Shown: one piece after another, positions 33,344 to 42,644 of the stretch
Layout of the letters: each line of letters begins with the position of its first letter
Numbering within the stretch: the stretch's first letter is position 1
Assembly: GCF_014534655.1 (NCBI RefSeq)
Contig: NZ_JACVVD010000007.1
Location: 124,001 to 188,000 of the forward strand
Reading direction: 5' to 3'
Origin: Paenibacillus sedimenti
GTDB lineage: Bacteria > Bacillota > Bacilli > Paenibacillales > NBRC-103111
DNA: 64,000 bases
Position numbers and translations under genes: made by a program
The notes under the pieces: generated by a model
The model's database searches: none
What the model was told of the DNA's origin: nothing
The model's input: the letters and a program-made list of their open reading frames with translations, nothing else

Positions 33344-33955
33344 TTACTTGCTCCTCCTTGCTCTGCGGATATATAAAAAGAGGACAATTATCAGGCCAAG
33401 TCCTATTAAAGCGTAAGCCGTATGCGAATACATATCCATAAGCTGAACGATCTCCTCCCATGATTCGCCAACAGCGGCGCCAGCGGAGACAAGAATCATA
33501 TTCCATATAAGAGTTCCGATCGTTGTAAAGAGAAGAAAAGGCCCGAATTTCATATGCGACATGCCTGCGGGTATGGAGATAAGACTTCGGATTAACGGAA
33601 TCACCCTGCAGATTAGAACCGCCCAATAGCCATATTTTTCGAACCAGGCATTCGTTTTATGAATGTCTTCTTTCTTGATTCGGAGTATATGTCCCCACCG
33701 GTCAATGATGGCCTCCAATTTCTCTACCCCGAGAAGACGGCCAAGACCATACAGAATAACCGCCCCCGCGACAGACCCGGCGGTAGCCGTTGCGATGACG
33801 CCCGGAACCGTCAAACCCGTATAGGTCGTCATAAATCCTCCGAATGTCAGAATGACCTCCGAAGGAATAGGCGGGAATACATTCTCAAGCGCAATCATGA
33901 ATAGAATACCGAAATAACCGAATTGTTCCATAGATTCTGTAATCCAGTTAACCAT
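33344..33955 (-). CDS. DedA family membrane protein
   Basis: A 203-residue DedA (SNARE-associated/VTT) protein. Key features are the early FGYFGILFMIALENVFPPIPSEVIL with the membrane-buried Pro and Glu residues, VAGAVILYGLGRLLG, and the Arg-containing VILICRVIPLIRSLISIPAGM motif. Recent work shows that some DedA proteins flip undecaprenyl phosphate back across the membrane. GGAGGTTCTGC precedes the ATG. It lies 12 bp after the Bce-type permease and abuts uppP, so it probably joins lipid-carrier recycling to peptide-antibiotic defence. Confidence 0.93.
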   Translation of the reverse strand: MVNWITESMEQFGYFGILFMIALENVFPPIPSEVILTFGGFMTTYTGLTVPGVIATATAGSVAGAVILYGLGRLLGVEKLEAIIDRWGHILRIKKEDIHKTNAWFEKYGYWAVLICRVIPLIRSLISIPAGMSHMKFGPFLLFTTIGTLIWNMILVSAGAAVGESWEEIVQLMDMYSHTAYALIGLGLIIVLFLYIRRARRSK

Positions 33956-33967
33956 GCAGAACCTCCA

Positions 33968-35902
33968 TTAAATTAGTGATTTTTTCAAGTTACGCAAATA
34001 CCGGTAACGAATGATGAAGAAGTAGATCACCTGGGCAATGAAAAAGCTGATCAAGACAACGCCCATTTCCGCTGCAATGGATAAATAATACAGGCTTTGC
34101 AAAGCCATAAATGCGAATATGCTATGAACGATCGCGAAACCGACCGGTACAAAAAACAGCAAGGATACTTGTCTGGTGACAATCCGATTAAGCTCCTGCT
34201 CGGTCAGACCGACTTTGGCGATCGTCGCATATTGACGGCGGTCGTAATCCAAATCGGCGTAGAGGCGGAAGTATAGAAAGCTTCCTGCCGCGATAAAGAA
34301 AACAGTACCCACGAGCAGTGCGGCAAATAACATGGTGCCGAATAAGCTCTTTTGAACAGTATACAACGTTCCGCTAACCGTAATGGCATAAGGCTGGTCC
34401 GTGTCATATCTCGTTACGCCATCCCTGGTAAGACGACTAGCCATCCCTTCTGTCAGCCCGAAATTTTCAACATAAAAACCTGTAAAGTGATCAGTTCGGG
34501 CCGCGGCAACTTGGTTAAATACTTGATCACTTACGACAAATCCGCCAAAGCTCCCGTCCATATCGGCTAATAAATAATCCGGCATGCCGACATGTTGCGT
34601 AAATCCAATCTCTTGGATGACGAGTCCGTTCTCTTTTAGCGTATAGGTCGCTTTTTCACGAGCGCCCATTGCGCTTTTATCCCTGAGCGAGCCTAATAGG
34701 ACCAGTGCCTCATTGCCGGATAAGGGTCGTTCTTCGAACTTGAAACCTGCCATCAAGCTTGATTTCTTATAGTCCGAGAATGAAATTAGCGGTAAATGCT
34801 CCGGTTTAAACCTTGATGTCGAGGACGCAATGTCGGCATATTTAATAGGCATGTCCCCTACTTGATACGCAACTCCTTTTAACTCCAGTTCCGCTTTTAT
34901 CTCGCCCAGATGTCGTTGTTCGATTGGATTGCCTTCCTTGGCCACGTAACCGATCGCAGCCGGATAATCTGCGGCGAATTCCTTCGACAACGAATTCATT
35001 GAAGCGAAAGCGCCAACTGCACAGAACGCAACCGTAGATACGATAGTTACCATGAAAAACATCCGCGCATTGTCCTTAATCCGATATGCAAGACTCGAAA
35101 TGGTGAGCATATTGGTCTTTCTCCAAAAGAGCAGCCGGTTTTTCTGCAATAATCGTATCATAAAGATGCTGAGCTGTGTGTAAAAGAAATAGGTGCCGAT
35201 GATTGTCATACCTATAACCGGGAACATGCGAATCATAACCGAAGCCGAGGAGGCGGTAGCCGCTAAATCATAACTTGCGATTAACAATACCGCGGCAGCA
35301 AGCGACAAGAACATGGAAGCTTTCGGTTCGGATTTAGGTTTTTGGTCCGCCTGGAACAAATCGATTAACCGGTTTGTCCGAACGAGCACGGATGTACAAA
35401 GCGAAATTAACAAAAACAGCAGAACAAATGAACCGATCGTTAAGATTAACGCTTTCCAGGATAAATAAAACGGCAGAGGCGAAATGCCGAGAAAGCTTGA
35501 ACCGATCATTAAAAAAAGCTTTCCGGTTAATAGCCCTGCGATAATCCCGGCCACAATAGCCCCGACGCCAATCAACATATTCTCCAGGAACACCATCCGG
35601 TTTAATTGCCCCGTGGTCATCCCGTGCATGAGGAGAATGCCAAATTCGCGCTTTCGTGTTTTTAAGAACGAACCGACCGAATAGAGGACAAAAAAGAATG
35701 AAAAGACGTACATGATGAATTCGGCTGCTAGCATCGCTTGAACGGCGATCGCGAAGATGATGCCCTCCTGAATATGCGGATTGAAAATAAAAAGCGCGCA
35801 TACGAAGAAAATCATAACAGAAAATGCGCTGCTAAGAAAATAAGCGGCATACGTCCGCTTATTGCGGACGACATTCCTATAAGCGAATTGTCGAAAGGTC
35901 AT
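33968..35902 (-). CDS. BceB-like antimicrobial-peptide ABC transporter permease
   Basis: A 644-residue FtsX-type permease with the ten-helix Bce layout: one helix, three helices (about 50-165), a further pair, a large extracellular domain of about 200 residues (about 305-510) and three final helices. The start MTFRQFAYRNVVRNKRTYAAYFLSSAFSVMIFF and the motif LKTRKREFGILLMHGMT are typical. BceAB-type transporters free lipid-II-cycle intermediates from peptide antibiotics and signal to the kinase. It overlaps the ATPase gene by 26 bp and has a strong GGGAGGGGATCG site. Confidence 0.95.
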   Translation of the reverse strand: MTFRQFAYRNVVRNKRTYAAYFLSSAFSVMIFFVCALFIFNPHIQEGIIFAIAVQAMLAAEFIMYVFSFFFVLYSVGSFLKTRKREFGILLMHGMTTGQLNRMVFLENMLIGVGAIVAGIIAGLLTGKLFLMIGSSFLGISPLPFYLSWKALILTIGSFVLLFLLISLCTSVLVRTNRLIDLFQADQKPKSEPKASMFLSLAAAVLLIASYDLAATASSASVMIRMFPVIGMTIIGTYFFYTQLSIFMIRLLQKNRLLFWRKTNMLTISSLAYRIKDNARMFFMVTIVSTVAFCAVGAFASMNSLSKEFAADYPAAIGYVAKEGNPIEQRHLGEIKAELELKGVAYQVGDMPIKYADIASSTSRFKPEHLPLISFSDYKKSSLMAGFKFEERPLSGNEALVLLGSLRDKSAMGAREKATYTLKENGLVIQEIGFTQHVGMPDYLLADMDGSFGGFVVSDQVFNQVAAARTDHFTGFYVENFGLTEGMASRLTRDGVTRYDTDQPYAITVSGTLYTVQKSLFGTMLFAALLVGTVFFIAAGSFLYFRLYADLDYDRRQYATIAKVGLTEQELNRIVTRQVSLLFFVPVGFAIVHSIFAFMALQSLYYLSIAAEMGVVLISFFIAQVIYFFIIRYRYLRNLKKSLI

Positions 35903-36647
35903 GACGATCCCCTCCCAACAGCGACAGCATGTCGATGATTTTCTGAAAAAAAGCCTGGCGGCTGTTCCCCCGGTAAATTTCGTTATAAAACTTCCCGTCC
36001 TTGATGAAAATCACCCGATTGCAATAGCTCGCGGCAACTGCATCATGAGTAACCATGAATACCGTCGCACCTTCCTGTTCATTCATCTTCTCGAACATAT
36101 CCATGACATCCTTGGAAGCTTTGGAGTCCAGATTTCCGGTCGGCTCATCCGCCAAAATGATAGATGGCTCATGAATCATCGCCCGGGCTATTGCGGTTCG
36201 CTGCATTTGTCCGCCGGATATTTCATACGTTCGTTTGTTTAGAAGGTGATCGATGCCGAGCTTCTTCGTGACATTCTGCAGTTTCCGCTCCATCTCTTTA
36301 ACAGAGACCCCGTCCAGCGTAAGTGGTAAAACGATATTTTCGGCCACGGTTAATGTATCGAGCAAGTTATAATGCTGGAATACGAATCCCAGGTCATGGC
36401 GGCGAAACAACGCCTTTTCTTTTTTATTTAGCGTATGGGGATTGATCCCGTTAATCCGGATTTCTCCGGAAGTCGGTTCGTCTATCGTTGCAATGACATT
36501 GAGCAAGGTTGTTTTCCCGCTGCCGGACGGACCCATAACCCCGACAAATTCACCTTTTGCAATCGAAAACTGGACTTTATCCAGGGCTTTATAAGACAGT
36601 TTACCCTCGTATATTTTGGTTACATGTTCGACATTCAATATGGACAT
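35877..36647 (-). CDS. BceA-like ABC transporter ATP-binding protein
   Basis: A 256-residue ATPase with Walker A GPSGSGKTT, Q-loop VFQHYNLLDTL, signature ISGGQMQRTAIARAM, Walker B IILADEPTGNLDS and H-loop MVTHD. The C-terminal IFIKDGKFYNEIYRG is characteristic of the BceA group. AAGGAG precedes the ATG. It follows the kinase gene by 103 bp; that gap contains a perfect BceR-type box, so the transporter genes can be induced separately from the two-component genes. Confidence 0.95.
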   Translation of the reverse strand: MSILNVEHVTKIYEGKLSYKALDKVQFSIAKGEFVGVMGPSGSGKTTLLNVIATIDEPTSGEIRINGINPHTLNKKEKALFRRHDLGFVFQHYNLLDTLTVAENIVLPLTLDGVSVKEMERKLQNVTKKLGIDHLLNKRTYEISGGQMQRTAIARAMIHEPSIILADEPTGNLDSKASKDVMDMFEKMNEQEGATVFMVTHDAVAASYCNRVIFIKDGKFYNEIYRGNSRQAFFQKIIDMLSLLGGDRHDLSTIRL

Positions 36648-36680
36648 AGGTAAATGCTCCTTGTTCTTCTTGATGTCTAG

Positions 36681-36745
36681 ATTATATAAATGACCGATGC
36701 GTCTTAGCTATCGATGCAGATTACATTAGCTTACACTTTTGTAAG
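36681..36745 (-). promoter_or_regulatory. BceR-type operator and promoter of the transporter genes
   Basis: A perfect palindrome CTTACA-N4-TGTAAG (plus-strand CTTACACTTTTGTAAG at 36730-36745) matches the known TNACA-N4-TGTAA site of BceR-like regulators. A TATAAT -10 box is at 36686-36681 on the minus strand, 35 bp before the ATPase start. Confidence 0.82.
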
Positions 36746-36750
36746 GCAGC

Positions 36751-37722
36751 TTAGAATACGATCCGGACAACCGTTCCCTGACCGACCGTTGATTCCAGTT
36801 CAACCTGATGGCCAAGCTTATCGCATATTTGTTTAACGAGATACAGTCCCATTCCGGTCGATTCTTGAAAGTTCCTTCCATTCTCGCCGGTAAAGTAAGG
36901 ATCGAAGACCCGCGGCAGGTCGCTTGCCGGAATACCGACCCCTTCGTCCTGTATTTCCAAAACAGGTTTAGACGTACGAACGTAACCGCGAAAATAAATC
37001 TTCCTGTTGGTGCCCGCCGTATACCGGACGGCATTCGTAATCAGCTGCGTAATGGCAAACGACAGCCACTTTTCATCGGATACCATGCAGATTTCCCCCT
37101 CCACTTGAACGAACGGGAAAACGCCGCTGCGAATGAACAGCCTCTTCTGACTGGATGTTACCGAGCGGACAATCGTTTCCATATCAAGCGCTTCTACATA
37201 AAAATCGTGTTCAAATGCATCCAGACGTGCAGCGTATAAAACCATTTCCAATCCTTTCCTCAACTTGTCCAGCTCGTCTCCGATCTCGGGGAATGGTTGC
37301 GCATCCTGGTCTTGGATCATTAAATGAATAACGGAAACAGGAATTTTCATTTGATGAACCCATTGGTTGATGAATTGAGTGTGGACATTTATTTTGTGTT
37401 GGTAATGATGCAGATCGTTTTGATAAAGGCGGTATTGGTTTTTCAGAAGATGCTGTAACGCTTCGGCCAACGGGGCTTGCTGCGATGGACTCGCATATTC
37501 CTCCAACGCGACAGGAGGTTGTTTCAAACGGTTATAGAAGGTTCGATTCGTTATGTAGCGAAAAGTGAGGTAGCCGGCAAGCAGGCAACTGCTCAGCAAG
37601 GCTGCATATAGGCTTATCATGATGTGACGATAACCATCGAGCCAGTAAATAAGCATAATGACGAACAATTGGCCGAAATAAACAAAAATGAGGGGAAGCT
37701 GCTCACGAAAAAAAAGTTTCAT
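36751..37722 (-). CDS. BceS-like intramembrane-sensing histidine kinase
   Basis: A 323-residue kinase with two close membrane helices (about 13-30 and 35-55) and almost no extracellular loop, the hallmark of intramembrane-sensing kinases that receive their signal from a BceAB transporter. The phosphoacceptor region is QFINQWVHQMKIPVSVIHLM (His about 123). The ATPase has the N-box ITQLITNAVRYT, G1 DEGVGIPASDL and G2 STGMGLYLVKQI. Its ATG overlaps the regulator stop codon (ATGA). The location, next to bceAB-like genes, is as expected. Confidence 0.95.
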   Translation of the reverse strand: MKLFFREQLPLIFVYFGQLFVIMLIYWLDGYRHIMISLYAALLSSCLLAGYLTFRYITNRTFYNRLKQPPVALEEYASPSQQAPLAEALQHLLKNQYRLYQNDLHHYQHKINVHTQFINQWVHQMKIPVSVIHLMIQDQDAQPFPEIGDELDKLRKGLEMVLYAARLDAFEHDFYVEALDMETIVRSVTSSQKRLFIRSGVFPFVQVEGEICMVSDEKWLSFAITQLITNAVRYTAGTNRKIYFRGYVRTSKPVLEIQDEGVGIPASDLPRVFDPYFTGENGRNFQESTGMGLYLVKQICDKLGHQVELESTVGQGTVVRIVF

Positions 37723-38420
37723 GATTCACTCCCCCAATTTGGATAGAGCCGATAGCCTTGCCCGCGAACTGTTTGGAGCGCATCATGAATATCCAGCAGC
37801 ACTAACTTTTTGCGGACACGGTTCATGTATACGTTCAACGTATTATCATCAACGAATGTTTGATCATCCCAAATTTTCTCCAGCAAACGGTCCCGGCTGA
37901 CGATTTGCTCCGATTTTCTCATTAATTCATCCAGGATTTTCGCTTCGGTATGACTGAGTTCGATCTTCTGTTCGCTCAGAGAGAGCACGAGACGTCCGAC
38001 ATCGAGCATTAATCCGGCGACTGCGATCGTCCGCTCTTGATGCGAGTTCGCATAGGTGCCATACGCCCGCCGAAGCTGACTATTGATTTTGGCTAACACA
38101 ATTTCATAATCAAACGGTTTCGTGATGTAATCATCCGCCCCGTTCTCAAGAGCCATCACCTGGTCCATTTTACTGTCACGCGCAGAGATGAAAAGAATCG
38201 GACAAGTGGATAGGCTCCGAATTTGCCGGCACCAGTAATACCCGTCGAATTTCGGAAGGTTGACATCCAACAGAACGAGATGCGGAGAGAATTGTTCAAA
38301 CTCGGATCGTACCGCCTCGAAATTGACGACCGACCGGGTGTCAAAGCCGAATTTATGCAAATGCTCTTCCAACAAGCTGACGAGCCGTTTGTCATCTTCA
38401 ACAATGAATATTTTAAACAC
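37719..38420 (-). CDS. BceR-like OmpR-family response regulator
   Basis: A 233-residue regulator. Receiver: VEDD acidic pair, phospho-Asp in LLDVNLPKFDGYYWC, switch Ser in LFISARD, Lys in TKPFDYE. The DNA-binding domain ends with FVDDNTLNVYMNRVRKKL, the recognition helix of the BceR/VraR-associated subgroup, and RGQGYRLYP. It heads the operon and should bind the palindrome at 36730-36745 to induce the transporter, DedA and UppP genes. A weaker TTACA-N9-TGTAA element upstream at 38482-38500 has an unusual spacing. Confidence 0.95.
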   Translation of the reverse strand: MFKIFIVEDDKRLVSLLEEHLHKFGFDTRSVVNFEAVRSEFEQFSPHLVLLDVNLPKFDGYYWCRQIRSLSTCPILFISARDSKMDQVMALENGADDYITKPFDYEIVLAKINSQLRRAYGTYANSHQERTIAVAGLMLDVGRLVLSLSEQKIELSHTEAKILDELMRKSEQIVSRDRLLEKIWDDQTFVDDNTLNVYMNRVRKKLVLLDIHDALQTVRGQGYRLYPNWGSES

Positions 38421-38569
38421 GCAAATTCCCCTTTAGAATCATTCTCGCTTTTTTTGCAGCCATCTCCCTTATGATACTCCTTTACATGCTAGAAGTGTAA
38501 CTATGAAACAGTGGAGATACGGCGGGATGCTGGATGTTCGCGGGAAATATGAGTTTCGAAACTCCTAAC

Positions 38570-39331
38570 TTATATCGTATGCTGGTCATGAATCACAGCA
38601 ACCAGATACCACTGTTGATTGTGTTGACCGTAGACGAGACGCAGGCTGGACCAATCCATACCTTCATGCTTCGCATCGAAACCCGGAAAATGATACTCCA
38701 CCGTCACGTACTTTTCCTTCGGATACACGTCAAACACATTGTTGACTGTGTTGCCTTTGCCGATTGTTTTGTTGTAGCCGATCTGAGGCGCTGCCGAGTA
38801 GTCCTGATTGTATACGAACTTGCCGAAGTAGGCCTGGAACGTCAATTCGATCGGCTCGCCCGAACCATCGTAGATGCCCCAAATTCGTTTATCCGCTTCC
38901 TTCCAGAGCGGTGCAAGTTCGCTGCCTTTGATGCGGACATCCTTCTTCTCATCAATATGCGAGTATGCCGAGAATTGCACGCCCTTCTCCGGATGCACGA
39001 GCTCTGCGAGCTTCTTCATATCCCGCTTTTTCAACGCTTGGACGGTTTCCTGCGTCCTGCTTTCAATCGCTTTCTTCGCGGCAGCCTCGCTGGCTACCGA
39101 AACAGGACCCGGCTTCGCGCTTGGGCTAGGCACGGCCGTTGCAGGTGCCGGCTTCGCAGTAGCCGTTGTTGAAGGCGCCGGTGATGCCGTCGATGACGGA
39201 GTCGGCGATGCCGTCGATAACGGAGTCGGCGATGCCGTAGGTGCAGTGCCCTGACCTTTTTCATTACCCGCACACCCTGTCAAAGCGGACAGCAGCGCTG
39301 CCGCCATCAAAACGTGAATCGTACGTGACAT
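38570..39331 (-). CDS. Lipoprotein with Pro/Thr/Ser linker, function unknown
   Basis: A 253-residue lipoprotein: lipobox ALTGC at about 16-20, then a 65-residue linker built of SPTP(L/S)STA-like repeats, encoded by imperfect 24-bp DNA repeats around 39175-39240. The folded part (about 90-250) includes SRTQETVQALKKRDMKKLAELVHPEKGVQFSAYSHID, a helix that resembles the start of NTF2/SnoaL-like cones, and ends VYGQHNQQWYLVAVIHDQHTI. Similar lipoproteins are common in Paenibacillus. No catalytic site was recognised, and neighbours give no clue. Confidence 0.85.
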   Translation of the reverse strand: MSRTIHVLMAAALLSALTGCAGNEKGQGTAPTASPTPLSTASPTPSSTASPAPSTTATAKPAPATAVPSPSAKPGPVSVASEAAAKKAIESRTQETVQALKKRDMKKLAELVHPEKGVQFSAYSHIDEKKDVRIKGSELAPLWKEADKRIWGIYDGSGEPIELTFQAYFGKFVYNQDYSAAPQIGYNKTIGKGNTVNNVFDVYPKEKYVTVEYHFPGFDAKHEGMDWSSLRLVYGQHNQQWYLVAVIHDQHTI

Positions 39332-39497
39332 ACGTTTTCCCCCTCATATAATCTTTGAGCGCAGCTCAAAGATTCTCCTTTTTATCATCAATTACTTACT
39401 TATTCCTTCAGACGTTCCCTGGAACTGAAAGTTACAGCTTTCTACGAAAATAAGCCTCAACCCAACTGAAGGGTCAAAGCCTGATACAATCCGTTAT

Positions 39498-40829
39498 CTA
39501 CGAAATCAGCCAAAGCCATAAATAAAGTCCCGTTAGCGTCACGAACAAAGTAGGCACGGTCAAAATAAATCCGATTCTAAAATAATACCCCCAAGTAATC
39601 CGTACATCCTTACGCGAAAGTACATGCAGCCAGAGTAGTGTCGCTAATGAGCCGATCGGTGTAAGCTTAGGCCCTAAATCTGTACCGACGACATTGGCAT
39701 AAATCAGCGCCTCCCGGATAACGCCTTCCGTCTGCGTCCCGTGAATCGCGAGCGCGTCAATCATAACTGTAGGCAAATTATTCATCACGGAAGAAAGAAT
39801 CGCAGCCAAAAAACCCATACCTAACGTCGCTGCGTAGAGTCCATGATCTGCGGCAGCCCCAATAAGCATGCCGAGCAAGTCGGTCAGACCTGCATTTTTG
39901 AGCCCATAAACGACCACATACATGCCTATCGAAAAAATAACGATGGTCCATGGCGCTTCTTTTACGATTTTACGCAAGTTCACAGCAGGACTGCGGCGAG
40001 CGGCAAGCAAGAAAAAAAGTGTGGCCGCCCCTGTAATCAGGCTGATTGGCACCGCAATAAATTCGCTTGCAAGAAAAGCGAGCAGCATGACCCCCAGGAT
40101 GACCCATGACAGCCGGAATAAACGCTCATCCTTGATCGCCTCCCGTGGCTGCTTGAGCATCGACACATCGTAATGCAGCGGAATTTGACGGCGGTAACAA
40201 ATATAGAGAACAAGCATGCTGGCCCCGATTGAAAATAGATTCGGAACGAACATTCGTGACGCATATTCTCCAAAACCGATGCCAAAATAATCGGCCGATA
40301 CGATGTTCGTCAAGTTGCTGACCGTCAGCGGCAAAGATGCCGTATCTGCGATAAAGCCGCCCGCCATAACGAAAGGCAAGATCATCGTCCGCTCAAAATT
40401 CAGCGTGCGCACCATCGCAAGCACGATAGGCGTCAGGATAAGCGCCGCACCGTCGTTTGCGAACAACCCGGACACCCCTGCCCCAAGCAGGATGACATAT
40501 AAAAACATGCGCACGCCGCTGCCTCGCGCCAACCGCGCCATATGAAGAGCCGCCCACTCGAAAAATCCGATTTCGTCGAGCAAAAGCGAGTTCAGAATAA
40601 TCGCAACGAAGGTAAGCGTCGCATTCCACACGATATCCGTTACTTCAATGACATTGTGCCAGGTAACGACGCCAAACAGCAGCGCCAGCACCGCTCCGGC
40701 GGTAGCCGACCAGCCAATACCGAGCCCCTTCGGCTGCCAGATGACGAGCGTGATGGTTATAACAAACAAGAGACAAGCCAAAAAAATCATGAGAACAAAT
40801 ACCCCCGGCTCCCGAATCAGGATAATCAT
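39498..40829 (-). CDS. arsB: ArsB family arsenite/anion efflux permease
   Basis: A 443-residue, roughly 12-helix ion transporter of the ArsB/ArsP-like (IT superfamily) group. Signature regions are IWQPKGLGIGWSATAGA near the N terminus, SGLFANDGAALILTPI (about 117-132), FIADTASLPLTVSNLTNIVSA and SVMNNLPTVMIDALAI. ArsB exports arsenite or antimonite. No arsR, arsC or arsA gene is adjacent, so a general anion transport role cannot be excluded. The start is uncertain because no clear ribosome site precedes the ATG at 40829; an ATG at 40790 is an alternative. Confidence 0.88.
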   Translation of the reverse strand: MIILIREPGVFVLMIFLACLLFVITITLVIWQPKGLGIGWSATAGAVLALLFGVVTWHNVIEVTDIVWNATLTFVAIILNSLLLDEIGFFEWAALHMARLARGSGVRMFLYVILLGAGVSGLFANDGAALILTPIVLAMVRTLNFERTMILPFVMAGGFIADTASLPLTVSNLTNIVSADYFGIGFGEYASRMFVPNLFSIGASMLVLYICYRRQIPLHYDVSMLKQPREAIKDERLFRLSWVILGVMLLAFLASEFIAVPISLITGAATLFFLLAARRSPAVNLRKIVKEAPWTIVIFSIGMYVVVYGLKNAGLTDLLGMLIGAAADHGLYAATLGMGFLAAILSSVMNNLPTVMIDALAIHGTQTEGVIREALIYANVVGTDLGPKLTPIGSLATLLWLHVLSRKDVRITWGYYFRIGFILTVPTLFVTLTGLYLWLWLIS

Positions 40830-41295
40830 CTATAAAATGAAACAACCTTACTCATTGTAAAGCATGCGAATCTGTTTGTGGACTAAAATTTAGCGGGCTT
40901 GAAGGTCACTACTCAAAGCTAAGTGAATGTGTCTCCCAATGTGAATGGTTCTGATGGTTATACATAAACGAGCTCTATTCGTTTCATAAGAAAAACCTGG
41001 CGGAAGCACCACCGCTATTTTCTTTACCGTGCTATGCGTTACGTTCTGGCGCTCCATCCTGCGCACACGGTTTGAATAATGACGATAGTCGTTAATTAGA
41101 GTACAATCGGACGCTATTGAATGGCAAAAGGGCCCAAATCAGAGCTACAGCGAACAAAGTTCTCTATTTAAAGAACCTTGTTCGTTACTTAGCGTCATAG
41201 GGTCTTTGTCCCTCATTCTCACGTTACTTGCTCGATTTAGCGTCAAGAGCGTCGTTATTAACGATCAGTTGTCCTTGTTCCCCGAAAAAACCAAA
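40830..41295. other. Intergenic region without genes
   Basis: No supported coding region. It contains a strong hairpin at 41151-41184 (CGAACAA with GTTCT pairing to AGAAC and TTGTTCG). The short string TTAGCGTCA occurs at about 41188 and again at about 41239. No promoter was assigned. Confidence 0.5.
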
Positions 41296-41326
41296 AAAAC
41301 CGATCCTCTCCCGGAGAGAATCGGTC
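41296..41326 (-). terminator. Terminator after hypothetical gene 41341
   Basis: On the minus strand ACCGATT-CTCTCC pairs with GGAGAG-GATCGGT and is followed by TTTTTTTGG. Confidence 0.85.
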
Positions 41327-41340
41327 TCTTGCGCGCTGTC

Positions 41341-41772
41341 CTACAACCGAATGCCAGCGCTGAAATGACTGTAATCGTCGGCCGACGGGTCGAAGGCAGC
41401 CTCTTCTTCGCTCGGGATACGATCCGCATCCCGCCATGAATCTGAAGCTGCCGACGCGTAGCTCTCCGGCCAGTCTTCATTCACGGTGTGAGCCGGGATG
41501 CGGATCGAATTCTCAAGATCGTAAGCCATGGCATACATGGCAGCCTCCGACTGCTCCTGCGTACGTTCCACCAACCTTCCGCCATGCGCTTGCGCAATTT
41601 CCAGCGCGGACGTCACCTCTTGGTCATCCACATGGATATGCAGGGTCGGCTTCGAGTCCTTGAGCAGATCCGGCTTATAACCGAGCTCCTCCAGTGTATC
41701 CAAGGCGAGAAGCGCATCCCGTTCCTGCTCAAATTCGAAGAAAATAGGGACAGTATTGTTCATGTTCGGCAT
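41341..41772 (-). CDS. Conserved hypothetical protein
   Basis: A 143-residue cytoplasmic protein. The first 70 residues form a compact alpha/beta segment (TVPIFFEFEQERDALLALDTLEELGYKPDLL, then HIHVDDQEVTSALEIAQAHGGRLVE) that resembles a ferredoxin-like or general-stress-protein fold in which the helix-strand pattern repeats. The C-terminal half is acidic and probably disordered (SEEEAAFDPSADDYSH). It is followed by a strong terminator and preceded by the inositol phosphatase gene 56 bp away. I recognise no family with confidence. Confidence 0.8.
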   Translation of the reverse strand: MPNMNNTVPIFFEFEQERDALLALDTLEELGYKPDLLKDSKPTLHIHVDDQEVTSALEIAQAHGGRLVERTQEQSEAAMYAMAYDLENSIRIPAHTVNEDWPESYASAASDSWRDADRIPSEEEAAFDPSADDYSHFSAGIRL

Positions 41773-41828
41773 CCTTTCCTACATGTATTTAAAAAGTCTG
41801 CCATTATCTTCTGCAATAAAGCTCTGCC

Positions 41829-42644
41829 CTATTCGATAACTTCCTGCACCATTTTCAGCAATTCCTCATGATAACCCGGCACCGCCGCCACCAAATAAGG
41901 GACAAACCCGGAACCCTCGCCAAGATACATCACCGGATTTCCTGCGAAATCGGTCACCTTCACGCCGGCCTCCTGCGCTAGCAGCAGTCCAGCATATAAA
42001 TCTTCGCCTTCGGAGTTGTAAAGCACAATGCCATGGAGATCGCCTCTGGCAAGCATCGCCCAGGTGATGGAGGGTGCCCAAACCCGAAGCACTCTTTTGA
42101 TCCGATGCTCCAGATGATGTCTCAGCTTCCGCGCTTTCTCATCGTCCTTGCCCACACCGTGGCCTTGGATCCAAGAAATCGTTGATTTGGCTAGCGTACC
42201 TTGCGGTTTCGCCTCCAGCTTCACATCCTCCTGCCAAGCGCCAACGCCCCGGACGGCAGCATAATTCAGCTGCATCGCCGAATCGTGAACGACGCCTAGG
42301 ACGATTTGTCCTCGATGGCTAAGCGATATTGAAACTCCATATAGCGGAATGCCTAGAGCAAAATTATTCGTACCATCCAGCGGATCAACATGCCATACCC
42401 AATCGCTGGCTGCCCCGCCTTCACCCGCTTCCTCACTGTAGATGCGATGATTCGGAAAAGCGGTTTGAATGGCATCGACGATCAAGCGGTCGGCTTGCAC
42501 ATCCACTTCCGTGACCAAATCTCCGCGATCGCCTTTCTGCTGAATATCCAGCTTGCCGCTAAAGCTCGCTCGCGCCAATTCGCCCGCCTTCCATGCGGCT
42601 CTCACAGCAACCTCTTTGGCTAATAACCGTTCATTATGATCCAT
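41829..42644 (-). CDS. Inositol monophosphatase family protein
   Basis: A 271-residue Mg-dependent sugar phosphatase. Metal-site motifs are in order: IYSEEAGEG (Glu, about 70), WHVDPLDGTNNFALGIPLYGVSIS (about 85-108) and the C-terminal SEGEDLYAGLLLAQEAGVKVTDFAG, where the usual W(D)xxAG is EDLYAG. It hydrolyses myo-inositol phosphate or related polyol phosphates; the FBPase or NADP-phosphatase activity of some members is possible. The ATG at 42644 lies divergent from the aldolase gene. The last conserved Asp is shifted, which lowers certainty about the substrate. Confidence 0.9.
   Translation of the reverse strand: MDHNERLLAKEVAVRAAWKAGELARASFSGKLDIQQKGDRGDLVTEVDVQADRLIVDAIQTAFPNHRIYSEEAGEGGAASDWVWHVDPLDGTNNFALGIPLYGVSISLSHRGQIVLGVVHDSAMQLNYAAVRGVGAWQEDVKLEAKPQGTLAKSTISWIQGHGVGKDDEKARKLRHHLEHRIKRVLRVWAPSITWAMLARGDLHGIVLYNSEGEDLYAGLLLAQEAGVKVTDFAGNPVMYLGEGSGFVPYLVAAVPGYHEELLKMVQEVIE

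Noticed and set aside
38482-38500. Second BceR box before the regulator gene
   Set aside because: TTACA and TGTAA are separated by 9 bp instead of 4, so it does not match the known site.
39407-39479. Further TTCAG array upstream of the lipoprotein and arsB genes
   Set aside because: TTCAG at 39407 and CTGAA at 39425 and 39475 are in mixed orientation and not at 11-bp spacing.
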